Source of the DNA: RUG626 sp964553775
Lineage (GTDB): Bacteria; Bacillota; Clostridia; Oscillospirales; Oscillospiraceae
Assembly: GCA_964553775.1 (NCBI GenBank)
Contig: CAZKLU010000006.1
Coordinates: 1-40,339 of the forward strand
DNA length: 40,339 nt
Direction: 5' to 3'
Position numbers and translations under genes: made by a program. The notes beneath the pieces were generated by a model. It was not told where the DNA came from. It saw only the letters and a list, made by a program, of their open reading frames with translations, and made no database searches. This document shows positions 17,729 through 26,240 of this stretch, piece after piece; position 1 is the first letter of the stretch; each line of letters opens with the position of its first letter.

Positions 17729-17798
17729 AAAATATAACGGCTTCCTGTCCGGAAACAAACTAAGAAAAATCAAATGCCGATTTGGGAGATGAAGCAAA

Positions 17799-19316
17799 AT
17801 GGAGTATTTTTGGTGTATTTTAGCGGCAGCGGGTGCCGGAATAGGAACGGGTCTCGCGGGTCTTTCTGCGGCAACGGTGATGGTACCAATGCTGTTAGTG
17901 CTGTGTCCCTCCTTTTCCGGAGAGGTCGGCGCGTATCAGGCAACCGCGATTGCGTTGATGTCTGACATTTTGGGTTCAGCCGTCACAACTACAATATACA
18001 TACGTCACAAGAACATTGATTTGCACCGAGGCTGGATAATGCTTGTGTGCATACTTGGAATGTGTATCGCGGGAAGCTTCGCGGCTTACGCGGCAGGAAA
18101 TGTTATACTCGGAGGCTTTTCGCTGTTTCTGACCTTCTTTATTGGCATAAGGTTTCTTGTTAAACCGGAAACGGAGCATCAAGATAAGGAAAATTCAGGA
18201 AGTAGTCTGGATAAAAGGGGCATAGCTATCTCACTCTTTTTCGGACTCACTATCGGGTTCGGAACCGGATTCGTTGGAACCGGAGGCGGTATGATGATGC
18301 TTATAGTTTTTACTTCATTTCTCGGTATACCGTACAAAACCGCCGTCGGAACAAGCACGTTTATTATGACATTTACGGCTTTAATCGCGTCAGTGAGCCA
18401 CGTTCTTATTGAGCCGTCAATTATTTTAGAACAATGGAGAATACTTGTAATCTGCGTTGCTGTGGAAACTGCCGCATCGCTTCTCTCCGCGCAATATGCT
18501 AACCGCGTCAGGAGCCGAACAGTGAGCCTTGTGACAGGTGCTGTCCTCGTTTTGCTTGGCGGGTCAATGATACTGCTTCAGTACTGGAACCGGATAATTG
18601 AGTATCCATTACTCAGCGGTACACTTATCTGCATCGGCAGATTTTTGAGCTACATCTTAATCGGCGCGACGGTGCTTATTCTTATTCATGTTTTTGCGAA
18701 TCCGCCATCGTATTTATTCAGAAAGCTGCTGCATATTGTGGCATTCACATCTATCGCCGGAATGATGTTTATGACTCAAGATTGGTATATAGCGTCGCTG
18801 ACTGCTCTGTTCTTTGCGGTAGTGGTGTACCCGATACTTTGCTTCTGCGAAAAGTACAGTTGGTATGACGGTCTATTTGTACAAAAAGAAAAGGGAGAAG
18901 TCAAGAAAAGTCTCGTGTTGCTTTTTACAATGATAGCTGTTGTAATTGCTTTCACATGGGGACTGTTGAATGAGAGGTTTGTGGCGGTTACATCAGTGCT
19001 TATGTGGGGTACCGGCGACGCGGCAGCAGCAATAATCGGTATTCGCTTCGGCAAGCACGTTGTGAAGTGGCGCGTTGCTGATGGCAAGAAAACATGGGAA
19101 GGAAGTACCGCAATGTTTCTGACTGCGTTTATTATCGGATCAGCGGCTCTTGCGGTGACAAGTTCGTTTTCAGTGCTGTTAAGTATCGCTATAGCGTTTC
19201 CTGCGGCTCTCGTAGGCACATTCACAGAACTGGCTTCGAAAAAGGGAAACGATACTGTGACTGTGCCTGTTGCGGTATCGCTGGTGCTGTGTGTACTCAG
19301 CGCGGCGGCAATGTGA
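17799..19316 (+). CDS. TauE/SafE-type exporter fused to a DGK1/VTE5-like lipid kinase domain
   Basis: This 505-aa integral membrane protein is a fusion. Residues 1-255 form a TauE/SafE (DUF81) permease with its two pseudo-repeats (GTGLAGLSAATVMVPML near 16-32 and GFGTGFVGTGGGMMML near 155-170). Residues 275-505 match the CTP-dependent dolichol/phytol/diacylglycerol kinase family: RKLLHIVAF, GTGDAAAAIIGIRFGKH (D407), GKKTWEGS (429-436) and a final ELASKKGNDTVTVP. DUF81 proteins export sulfite, sulfonates or other small anions; VTE5/DGK1 proteins phosphorylate polyprenols, phytol or diacylglycerol. No substrate can be assigned. The frame is continuous with no internal start site needed. GGAGAT precedes the ATG. 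Confidence 0.85.
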   Translation: MEYFWCILAAAGAGIGTGLAGLSAATVMVPMLLVLCPSFSGEVGAYQATAIALMSDILGSAVTTTIYIRHKNIDLHRGWIMLVCILGMCIAGSFAAYAAGNVILGGFSLFLTFFIGIRFLVKPETEHQDKENSGSSLDKRGIAISLFFGLTIGFGTGFVGTGGGMMMLIVFTSFLGIPYKTAVGTSTFIMTFTALIASVSHVLIEPSIILEQWRILVICVAVETAASLLSAQYANRVRSRTVSLVTGAVLVLLGGSMILLQYWNRIIEYPLLSGTLICIGRFLSYILIGATVLILIHVFANPPSYLFRKLLHIVAFTSIAGMMFMTQDWYIASLTALFFAVVVYPILCFCEKYSWYDGLFVQKEKGEVKKSLVLLFTMIAVVIAFTWGLLNERFVAVTSVLMWGTGDAAAAIIGIRFGKHVVKWRVADGKKTWEGSTAMFLTAFIIGSAALAVTSSFSVLLSIAIAFPAALVGTFTELASKKGNDTVTVPVAVSLVLCVLSAAAM

Positions 19317-19488
19317 GAAGTATCGCATGGAACATATTTGCTTACAAATTGAAGCTATAAGTATAAAATTAAAAATAAATTTACCATATTAAACTTGACA
19401 TTTAGCTTTTTCTATATTAGAATCCCTACAATACTCAGTCTGCGGTTTGCGGTAAATGTATAATATTTTACAAAAGGAGATACTCTAT

Positions 19489-21252
19489 ATGAAAAAAAGA
19501 CTCATTGTTCTATGTTTGACAGTCGCGATGTGTCTTGGAATGTGTGTCACATCTCAGGCGGCATCGGAAATCTCGGTATATGTGAACGGTGAAAAGGTTG
19601 TGTTTGACCAGCCGCCTGTTATTGTAGACGGGAGGACAATGGTGCCGTTAAGAGCGATTTTTGAGGCTCTCGGCGCGGAGGTCAACTGGGATAAGTCCAC
19701 GAAATCCATACTCAGTCTGAAAAATGATGTCCGCGTCGCTATGCAGATCGGCAGTAACATAATGTCAATTCAAAAGGGCAGCGAGACAAAAACGGTTACT
19801 TTGGATGTTCCCGCCGAGATTGTCAGTGACAGAACTCTTGTGCCGGTTCGCGCTATTGCCGAAGCGTTTGGCTGTGAGGTGACGTGGGATTCCTCCGCGA
19901 GAGAGGTCGAAGTCTGGAGCAACGATGCTATATCCGGCGGTGACTATTATCGCGGCAACGCCTTTTTCAGTAACGGCGTCCTCTATTACACATTTATCAT
20001 GCAGCCATACGTCTACTGCTATGACGGCGAAAACACCACTTCATACGCCGCAGGAGGCGAACCCTTGGGACTGATAGTTGACGGGGATGATATATATTAC
20101 TTTACCTATACCGATAACTATGTATATCACATGGATCGCGTGACAGGCAAGAGGGATATTATCTTCTCAAAACTGAAATCTATCGACGCGATTTACCTCT
20201 ATCGCGGTCGTATGCTTATAAAGGGTCGCGATGAAAGCAGCGCGTTCGCGCTCTATTCCCTTGATTTGTCCACAGGGAAAAGCACAAGCCTCTATTCAAA
20301 GGACGCGCCATCAACATCAAGCGTTCTGAGCAGCAGCAGTGCCATATGGTTCGCGGGTAATAAGATCTTGGCGTTCTCTTATCAGGATACCGACTCCAAC
20401 ATGATGTCGAACCACATGGTTCTCACCGGCACACTGGTCGATTTTGAAACAGGCGAGATGGACGATTTCATCACGGTGGAGGGGGATTCGTACAACGCGG
20501 GGTGGTCGGATTCCGTCACGACCTACAGCAACGACTGCCCAACCGGTGCTGATTGCTCATACTCTCCCGATGAATCGGTGGTTTACTTCTATATCATAAC
20601 CACAAACACGGTTGACAAAACCGATGTTGACGAATATAACTATTACAAGCTGAATTTAAGCACGGGAAGAGTCAGTTCATCCACCGAATACGCCTATGAA
20701 AGCTCCGTTTCAGCCGAAGCGGATCGTTCGACATGGGCGGAGCCTGAGTGGACATATAGCGCGAACGGCACAAGTTCTATTATCCGCACCAACAATGAAA
20801 CGGGCGTAACAGAGACGCTTCTGTCAGGTTCCAACTATTACTGCGTCGGCGCGTCCGAGGATATGGATATGGTTGTCGTGATGCAGTGTACGAGAAAAAG
20901 CAGCGGTTCCAAGTGGTCATCAACAAGCGGCTACAAAGAAGCGAGACTTTTCGTAATGGATACCGAGGGCAACCATTTGAAAGAAATCCAGAGCTACACT
21001 GATGACAGCGGCAGCTCGGTTCCCGAAACATCGACAACAACATCAGACAGCTCCGCTGGAGCGTCAAGGTGTATGGTGTGCGCCGGACGCGGATGGACGG
21101 TCTGTACATATTGCGGCGGTGACGGTATAGCGACCCACGCGCAGATAGGCTTGGGCGGCGGCATTTACGACACATCATGCTCCGTCTGCGGCGGCTCCGG
21201 TCGGAGAACCTGCACACCCTGTGCCGGAACGGGGGTTGTATATCCGAGCTGA
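19489..21252 (+). CDS. Exported protein: Cu-amine-oxidase-N domain, propeller-like middle, DnaJ-type zinc finger
   Basis: A 587-aa protein; the start chosen is ATG 19489, with AAAGGAG 9 bases upstream, in preference to an in-frame ATG 33 bp earlier. Residues 1-25 are a signal peptide (KKR, hydrophobic core, cleaved near SQA). A copper amine oxidase N-terminal domain (PF07833 type, common in clostridial surface proteins) spans about 29-145, with VPLRAIFEALGAEV and its repeat VPVRAIAEAFGCEV. Residues 150-510 are rich in Y-x-YD and DG repeats, as in beta-propellers (DUF5050-like). The tail (528-587) has four CxxCxGxG motifs, the DnaJ zinc-binding signature. A role at the surface is likely; the function is unknown. 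Confidence 0.85.
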   Translation: MKKRLIVLCLTVAMCLGMCVTSQAASEISVYVNGEKVVFDQPPVIVDGRTMVPLRAIFEALGAEVNWDKSTKSILSLKNDVRVAMQIGSNIMSIQKGSETKTVTLDVPAEIVSDRTLVPVRAIAEAFGCEVTWDSSAREVEVWSNDAISGGDYYRGNAFFSNGVLYYTFIMQPYVYCYDGENTTSYAAGGEPLGLIVDGDDIYYFTYTDNYVYHMDRVTGKRDIIFSKLKSIDAIYLYRGRMLIKGRDESSAFALYSLDLSTGKSTSLYSKDAPSTSSVLSSSSAIWFAGNKILAFSYQDTDSNMMSNHMVLTGTLVDFETGEMDDFITVEGDSYNAGWSDSVTTYSNDCPTGADCSYSPDESVVYFYIITTNTVDKTDVDEYNYYKLNLSTGRVSSSTEYAYESSVSAEADRSTWAEPEWTYSANGTSSIIRTNNETGVTETLLSGSNYYCVGASEDMDMVVVMQCTRKSSGSKWSSTSGYKEARLFVMDTEGNHLKEIQSYTDDSGSSVPETSTTTSDSSAGASRCMVCAGRGWTVCTYCGGDGIATHAQIGLGGGIYDTSCSVCGGSGRRTCTPCAGTGVVYPS

Positions 21253-21766
21253 ACAATATGTTTTGTTGTTTAAGCCGGTCTATTCCCAATATAATACTCA
21301 AATTTATGGAGCATTGTCATAATTAACAATGCTCCATTGTTTTATAAATATAATGACGAAACCGGCGTGAAATTCAGCGTCCGTCTTTTGGTACGGCGGC
21401 GGAGTTTCTCAACCCCTATAGATCTGCGTATAACCTATTATTCATGTATAGAAGAATACCGGAACAAATGGAACAGCAGTATCGGCGCGTATGCGTGAAT
21501 TTGACCCTGCTGTATCTTCTGAGAAACCACAGCACCGATTGTGTACCGCTGCCCGATCTGCAGAGACTGAACCATCACGTTAAGATTGTACCCCGGTTCC
21601 TTGACAACAGCGTTGGACAGCAGAACGTCTGTTTGGGCGGCTTAATAAATCCCGCAAACTTTTGGAAAACCGCGAATACAAACTCTATACCTCATTACAG
21701 ATCGTTTTTTGCTTTAGCCGCGGTTTTGGTTTAGAAAAACTTAAAAATACGAGCGTAAATCAAACC
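21253..21766. other. Intergenic region between convergent genes
   Basis: About 510 bp. It holds the terminator at 21307-21343. A 96-codon plus-strand ORF at 21444-21734 has no ribosome binding site and no recognisable composition, and was not called. Confidence 0.5.
21307..21343 (+). terminator. Terminator of the Cu-amine-oxidase-N gene
   Basis: A perfect 11-bp stem (TGGAGCATTGT with ACAATGCTCCA) has an 8-nt loop and is followed by TTGTTTTAT, 54 bp after the stop. Confidence 0.85.
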
Positions 21767-22504
21767 TTAAAAATGATACAACGACATATAACTATTCGGT
21801 GAAGCAATAACCACATCTACAATCCTGCATGAAATTTGTTTGAATAACATGGTCATATCATTCAACTTCTGCATTTCAAGACGGCTCGGAGATACCTGAC
21901 TGAGACTATGGCAGCATAATACGATCGCAATACTATCATATTTATACTTCACAATCATTTCAATAAGTCTTTTTGTGCTGATTGGAATAAAATCTGATCC
22001 CTCAACATCGAATGTTTCAATTTTCATAAATCTCGATCCTGAATCAAGAAAAACAACATAGACTTTATCGCTTTTAATTATATAACCCTGGCTTTTCACG
22101 AAGTCATATATTTTTTCGGACGCATCTAAAACAGGATTTTGCTCGTTGCGCGAAATTGAAAGTCGGCTCGCTATTTGAGGTATGAGCTTTATCAGCCTTG
22201 CCGAACGTTCAGCAATCCCATTCACCTCCATAAGTTTTTCGGGAGATGCCTCAAATACATCCGTAATAGATCCGCAGTGATTTATAAGCCTGTGAGCAAT
22301 CTCATTTGTATCTCGCACCGGTATTGACTCGAAAAGAAGAGCTTCCACAACATTGTGTTCTTCAAAGTTATCAAGACCTTCCTTCATCATACGATTTCTT
22401 AATTTTTTGCGGTGTCCTTTATGAAGATTCACACTGCTTTCTTTTTCGTTTTTCTTCTTGCTCTTAGTATCGCTTTTATCATTAGTTTCTGATTTCTCGT
22501 TCAT
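21767..22504 (-). CDS. RadC-family JAB protein with substituted metal ligands
   Basis: A 245-aa protein; the start is the ATG at 22504, with AAGGAAG 9 bases upstream (29 further in-frame codons are possible). A Lys-rich tail (1-27) precedes a RadC helix-hairpin-helix part (HKGHRKKLRNRMMKEGLDNF; EVNGIAERSARLI at 93-105) and a JAB/MPN domain (about 125-245). The canonical motif HNHPSG.p.PS..D reads CCHSLSQVSPSRLE at 197-210: the spacing is kept but the first His is Cys and the Asp is Glu. RadC-like proteins have been linked to DNA metabolism, without a clear biochemical role. With altered ligands, metallopeptidase activity is doubtful. Confidence 0.85.
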   Translation of the reverse strand: MNEKSETNDKSDTKSKKKNEKESSVNLHKGHRKKLRNRMMKEGLDNFEEHNVVEALLFESIPVRDTNEIAHRLINHCGSITDVFEASPEKLMEVNGIAERSARLIKLIPQIASRLSISRNEQNPVLDASEKIYDFVKSQGYIIKSDKVYVVFLDSGSRFMKIETFDVEGSDFIPISTKRLIEMIVKYKYDSIAIVLCCHSLSQVSPSRLEMQKLNDMTMLFKQISCRIVDVVIASPNSYMSLYHF

Positions 22505-23228
22505 ACTTGCGTACTTCCTTTTCGATATTTTGTGTTTGCCAGATAAAAAACGCCTAAAACAGTTCAAAATAACATATAACTCTGTCAGCAAAGCCTAACA
22601 CACGGAGACACAGTTAGTGTGCGGAAAATAATCCCCTTATCGTGTATTATTTGACATTTCAAAACTCCATTTTTGGAGCTTTTTCATACAGATGTTTCCC
22701 CTAAATCGGCTGGGTCACAATTCACGGCAAGCCAGCATTCTTTTCAAACTGCCATAAACCATTCGCCAAAAATCATCGAATATAATGGTTTTGGGAATCG
22801 AGCTTAAACTGGTAATAAAACAAGCCCCGTTAGATCGTACCCCTATACCCTCAAGCACCTGTGCAACCGTTTTTCGCGCACATCACTTCACGCTGTTGTG
22901 TCCAACCGTTTATCCTATTTCTTTATACAAGCTGCCGTACATCCGCCTTCCGGTATACCGCCGTCTCCTAAGCGTCATTTTGCGCCGTCCCAGCGCAGTC
23001 ACTTAATGAACGTCTGTTTTGACAGATTTTATTGTTCGGTTTTATTCGTGAAATTCTACAACAGGTTTGAAACAAAGAATACTCAAAAAAGCTGTGAGCG
23101 TCTATTATCCGGATATATTTCAAATTATAACATCAGAATTACCCCACATAAGGGGAATTAAACAGTTATTAGAAGTATACTATATTCAAATATTTTTTGA
23201 AAGTATAAAGTATTATAAAGAATTAAGT
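22505..23228. other. Intergenic region between radC-like gene and secG
   Basis: About 720 bp upstream of the radC-like gene and downstream of secG. No gene or known RNA was recognised. A GC-richer part at about 22840-23000 stands out from its AT-rich surroundings; I looked for tmRNA, SRP, RNase P and 6S features there and saw none. Confidence 0.4.
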
Positions 23229-23459
23229 TTATATGAAACTGAGAATAAGTGTAAGAATAGCGAACACAGCTGCGACCCATTTAGTGACACGCGCAAGTCT
23301 CGCGTCAAGAGCTTTAGCCTTGTTTTTCGCTAAGAATGAATTGGTGTTTCCGCCAAACACGCCGGAAAGTCCGGCACTCTTGCCGCTCTGAAAGAGAACT
23401 ATTCCCACGATTGCAATACATGAGATTAACTGTATAACCGTCAAAACTGTCTGAATCAA
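23229..23459 (-). CDS. secG: Preprotein translocase subunit SecG
   Basis: About 76 aa, with two hydrophobic helices flanking the conserved LFQSGKSAGLSGVFGG loop. SecG assists SecYE during protein export. The start is most likely the TTG at 23459 (AAAGGA 9 bases upstream). A second TTG three codons earlier (23468) sits too close to that site, and no ATG is available. Its promoter is at 23661-23689, giving an untranslated leader near 195 nt. Confidence 0.92.
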   Translation of the reverse strand: MIQTVLTVIQLISCIAIVGIVLFQSGKSAGLSGVFGGNTNSFLAKNKAKALDARLARVTKWVAAVFAILTLILSFI

Positions 23460-24155
23460 AAATATCAATCCTTTCTATATTATATTATTTTTGTTTAAAT
23501 ATCATTTTACCATAGATTCAGCGGAAGCACAGGTATTATTTGAGTACACTAATTATTTTGGGCAAGTTACGGAATAAAACAGGGGCAAAGCACTACTAAG
23601 TTCTGTCGAATATGCTATACCACACTTTGAGGGCAACAATATGCACAACAAACCATCTATAGTATACACCAAAAAGGCATAGTTGTCAACAGATTTCTAA
23701 TGCGGGGTACACGGATCTATTTTAGCGGAAAGTCAGCAAAGTTCCATAGAAGTCATTTTTGCCATCTTTGCAGAATTTTGTATACCATGCACCGACAATA
23801 TTTTAATATCCGCTTATCATCTCCGAAATGAGAGAGTAATAATTTCTGATTTGATACAGTTCATTGATCTTGTTAGATAAGAGCCTGATCTTTCACAAAT
23901 TTAGACTTAATTTTTTACACAGTCATACCGCGCTCAGAATTTCCATAGCAGGAACTTATCTACGCAAGCACTCACGCGGACTTGACGGTTTTTTCGCCAT
24001 AATTAGTCCATTCAATTTGACGTATATCCAATACACCTGCATTGAACTGCTTTCATTTCGCAAAAACCTCACCCTATTCGGCATTTCCGCTTATGAAGTC
24101 AGATTCTAAATTCAAGTCCGAAATCCTTTTCGGCTTTATATAGCACCATTGAGCG
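23460..24155. other. secG leader and upstream region
   Basis: About 700 bp contain the secG promoter (23661-23689) and its leader. Beyond 23700 nothing was recognised; the plus-strand ORF at 23864-24109 has no supporting signals. Confidence 0.4.
23661..23689 (-). promoter_or_regulatory. Promoter of secG
   Basis: On the minus strand, TTGACA (23689-23684), a 17-bp spacer and TATACT (23666-23661). Confidence 0.8.
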
Positions 24156-24196
24156 CAAAAAAATATCCGCACCCCAAAGCTCATAGGTGCGGATAA
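24156..24196 (-). terminator. asnA terminator
   Basis: A 9-bp perfect stem (ATCCGCACC with GGTGCGGAT) is followed on the minus strand by ATTTTTTT, 10 bp past the asnA stop. Confidence 0.88.
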
Positions 24197-24203
24197 ATTA
24201 TAT

Positions 24204-25208
24204 TTACAACAGCATTACGCCCGCGTCAGCGCAGGTCTTCATCGTTTCATCGTCCCAGATGGATGCCTGAACCTCCCCTATATGCGCCTTTTCAAGAAGC
24301 AGCATACAGAGTCTCGACTGCCCAATTCCGCCGCCTATTGTGAGCGGATACGTTCCATCAAGAACCGACTTATGGAATGGAAGCTCTCTCCTGTAGTCAC
24401 AGCCTGATTCAGTGAGCTGTCTCGAAAGCGATTCCGCGTCTACTCTTATGCCCATAGACGAAATCTCAAACGCGCTTTCAAGCGTCGGGTTCCAGAATAT
24501 TATGTCACCGTTCAGTTCCCAGTCATCGTAGTCGGGAGCACGTCCATCATGGATACCGCCGGAACGAAGCTTCTTGCCTATCTGCATAAGGAATGTTGTC
24601 TTATGGTCTTTCAAAAACCTGTTCTCGCGCTCTTTCGGAGTAAGGTCGGGGTACAAATCCTCAAGCTCCTGCGTCGTTATAAATGTAATATCCTCAGATG
24701 GTGTATAAGTAATCTGCGGAAAGTCCTCGCGTATTCTGTCAGCAGTCAGAGCGATTGCGTGTACAATACGGCGCACTATTGCTTTCAGAGTTTCTGTGTT
24801 ACGCTCCTCCCGCGTGATTATGCGCTCCCAGTCCCACTGATCGACGTAGATTGAGTGGAGATTATCAAGCACCTCGTCTCTGCGTATGGCGTTCATGTCT
24901 GTATACAGTCCATGTCCTGCCTTGAATTGGTAACGATACAGTGCTACACGTTTCCACTTAGCAAGTGACTGTACAACCTCACCCTCTTTTGCCGCATCGG
25001 GAATATCAAAGTCAACAGGACGTTCCACGCCGTTAAGGTTATCGTTCACACCGGTTGCTCCATCCACAAAAAGCGGTGCTGAGACGCGCATAAGACTTAA
25101 CTCCATGCTTAGCGTATCCTCAAATGTTCTCTTCAGTATGCTTATTGCTTTTTGTGTCTCGTATGTCCCTAATTTCGCCTTGTAGCTTTTTGGAATTGAT
25201 GCTTTCAT
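24204..25208 (-). CDS. asnA: Aspartate-ammonia ligase (asparagine synthetase A)
   Basis: A 334-aa AsnA, close to the 330 aa of the Escherichia coli enzyme. It makes asparagine from aspartate, ammonia and ATP, using a class II aminoacyl-tRNA-synthetase-like fold. Visible are SYKAKLGTYETQKAI near the start, APLFVDGATGVNDNLNGVER, the KWKRVALYRY segment, VDQWDWE, and the class II motif 3-like GGGIGQSRLCMLLL near the C-terminus. The start is ATG 25208, with AAGGAG 9 bases upstream; the frame stays open further upstream through the leader hairpins, but those codons lack a usable ribosome site. It has its own promoter and an attenuator-like leader, so it is probably transcribed alone. Confidence 0.97.
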   Translation of the reverse strand: MKASIPKSYKAKLGTYETQKAISILKRTFEDTLSMELSLMRVSAPLFVDGATGVNDNLNGVERPVDFDIPDAAKEGEVVQSLAKWKRVALYRYQFKAGHGLYTDMNAIRRDEVLDNLHSIYVDQWDWERIITREERNTETLKAIVRRIVHAIALTADRIREDFPQITYTPSEDITFITTQELEDLYPDLTPKERENRFLKDHKTTFLMQIGKKLRSGGIHDGRAPDYDDWELNGDIIFWNPTLESAFEISSMGIRVDAESLSRQLTESGCDYRRELPFHKSVLDGTYPLTIGGGIGQSRLCMLLLEKAHIGEVQASIWDDETMKTCADAGVMLL

Positions 25209-25335
25209 TTTTTTACTCTCCTTTTTACCATTGCTTAAAAAAAGACCGTCCGGAAAATCCGGACGGCAATTTAAAAACGTACCCTGACGTATGTTTGGGA
25301 TTGCCGTATACAGCAACACCCTTGTGCTTATAATG
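25209..25335 (-). promoter_or_regulatory. asnA leader with mutually exclusive hairpins (riboswitch-like attenuator)
   Basis: The ~125-nt leader folds, on the minus strand, into hairpin 1 (GGGTGTTGC...GGCAATCCC, 25321-25297), a small ACGT-CAGGGT-ACGT hairpin, and an intrinsic terminator (CCGTCCGGA/TCCGGACGG plus seven Ts, 25267-25236). ACGGCAAT in the 3' arm of hairpin 1 (25307-25300) is exactly complementary to ATTGCCGT at the base of the terminator (25270-25263). The two structures can therefore exclude each other, the classic layout of transcription attenuation. The ligand is unknown, and no T-box signature was found. Confidence 0.6.
25236..25267 (-). terminator. Leader terminator in front of asnA
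   Basis: A GC-rich 9-bp stem with a 3-nt loop is followed by TTTTTTT, ending about 28 nt before the asnA start. Its position inside the leader shows that it acts as an attenuator and not as the end of the preceding gene's transcript, because the asnA promoter lies upstream of it. Confidence 0.85.
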
Positions 25336-25337
25336 GT

Positions 25338-25366
25338 ATTTTACCTCATTAAAGTCTCTGTGTCAA
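25338..25366 (-). promoter_or_regulatory. Promoter of asnA
   Basis: On the minus strand, TTGACA (25366-25361), a 17-bp spacer and TAAAAT (25343-25338). Confidence 0.85.
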
Positions 25367-25412
25367 TGTACAAAGTTCATAAATTGAAAACATTATCTCG
25401 CTACATATTTCT

Positions 25413-26240
25413 CTATTGCGCTGCCTTATCTATCATATCGCGGTATTCTTCAGTAGCGCAAACTGTATCGGGCGGGAAGAACTCATCGACAGGAAAGTCT
25501 ATACGCTGGAACAGTGTGCATGGGTCATCTGCCGCACTGCCTACACACGCTTTGTCTGGCATACAATAATCATACGCCGGAATCAAAAGCTGAGAATCGC
25601 GTTCCATACGCACTATAGTGAACTGACCAAGTGTAACAGTGAGACGGCGGTTAGATGTGTCGGTTACGAGCGGTTCATCGAATACATCTGAGATGAAGTC
25701 AGGAACCTCCAAAACTTCACAGTCACCTGTTAATTCTCCGCATGAATCTATAAACTTCATATCCAGCACGATGGGGTCAACAGCTTCGACTACCGCGGTT
25801 GGAAGATTGGAGCTTTCGAGTGCGCGTTTAGTGACGCAGCTACCGCCGTTAGACACAAATATTTTTGCGTTCCCATCGCTGCCGAAGAGCAAAACACGCT
25901 TATCGAATGTGGCAAGTCCTGTTATGGTGGCCGACTGTCCGCTCAGGGAACACGCCTCACCGTTTATTCTGTAGTAGAAGCGTATGTCAACGGAGTAGTA
26001 GCCTCTGTTGAAGCAGACCGGTTCCACATCTGGAATTGCGCTTATCAGCTCCGCGCATTTTGCACGCACCGACACGGCGTTTTCTATGGCAGTCTGTGAC
26101 GAGGTAGTGAGGTATACGCGCAAATCCTCAAGACAATCTTTATCCTTGCACGAATCATAGATCTTTTTGGTGTGTATGCACACGGCTTCACGGATACACG
26201 CATCACTGGAGATAGGTCCGGGATTGATCCTTGACGGCAT
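25413..26240 (-). CDS. Conserved clostridial-type Cys-containing protein of unknown function
   Basis: A 275-aa protein started at ATG 26240, with AAGGAGG 7 bases upstream. It opens PSRINPGPISSDACIREAVC and continues IYDSCKDKDCLEDLRVYLT, EPVCFNRGYYSVDIRFYYRI, and FDKRVLLFGSDGNAKIFVS, a pattern I associate with an uncharacterised family widespread in spore-forming Clostridia, though I cannot name it. No signal peptide or membrane helix is seen. The many cysteines (around 16) and beta-rich pattern would fit a spore-coat or scaffold protein, but this is inference. It is on the same strand as asnA but separated from it by asnA's own promoter. Confidence 0.75.
   Translation of the reverse strand: MPSRINPGPISSDACIREAVCIHTKKIYDSCKDKDCLEDLRVYLTTSSQTAIENAVSVRAKCAELISAIPDVEPVCFNRGYYSVDIRFYYRINGEACSLSGQSATITGLATFDKRVLLFGSDGNAKIFVSNGGSCVTKRALESSNLPTAVVEAVDPIVLDMKFIDSCGELTGDCEVLEVPDFISDVFDEPLVTDTSNRRLTVTLGQFTIVRMERDSQLLIPAYDYCMPDKACVGSAADDPCTLFQRIDFPVDEFFPPDTVCATEEYRDMIDKAAQ

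Larger units (their letters stand above)
16914..17798. other. Intergenic region with two divergent promoters and repeat elements
   Basis: About 885 bp between rpmG and the divergent TauE fusion gene. It holds one consensus promoter facing each way and two related ~135-bp repeats, each lying in the presumed 5' leader of one of the two genes. Nothing else is seen. Confidence 0.6.

Noticed and set aside
21444..21734. 96-codon plus-strand ORF between the terminator and the radC-like gene
   Set aside because: No ribosome binding site, no promoter, composition unlike a protein; it lies in a convergent intergenic region.
22840..23010. GC-richer segment considered as tmRNA, 6S, SRP or RNase P RNA
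   Set aside because: None of the conserved core motifs of these RNAs could be found on either strand.
23864..24109. 81-codon plus-strand ORF between secG and asnA
   Set aside because: No start signals and no recognisable product.
25209..25319. N-terminal extension of asnA by 37 codons (in-frame GTG)
   Set aside because: The extension consists of the leader hairpins and terminator; the ATG at 25208 has a proper ribosome site and gives the family's usual length.
25209..25335. T-box riboswitch before asnA
   Set aside because: The leader is only ~125 nt from its promoter, and neither the T-box AGGGTGGNACCGCG motif nor a stem I was found.
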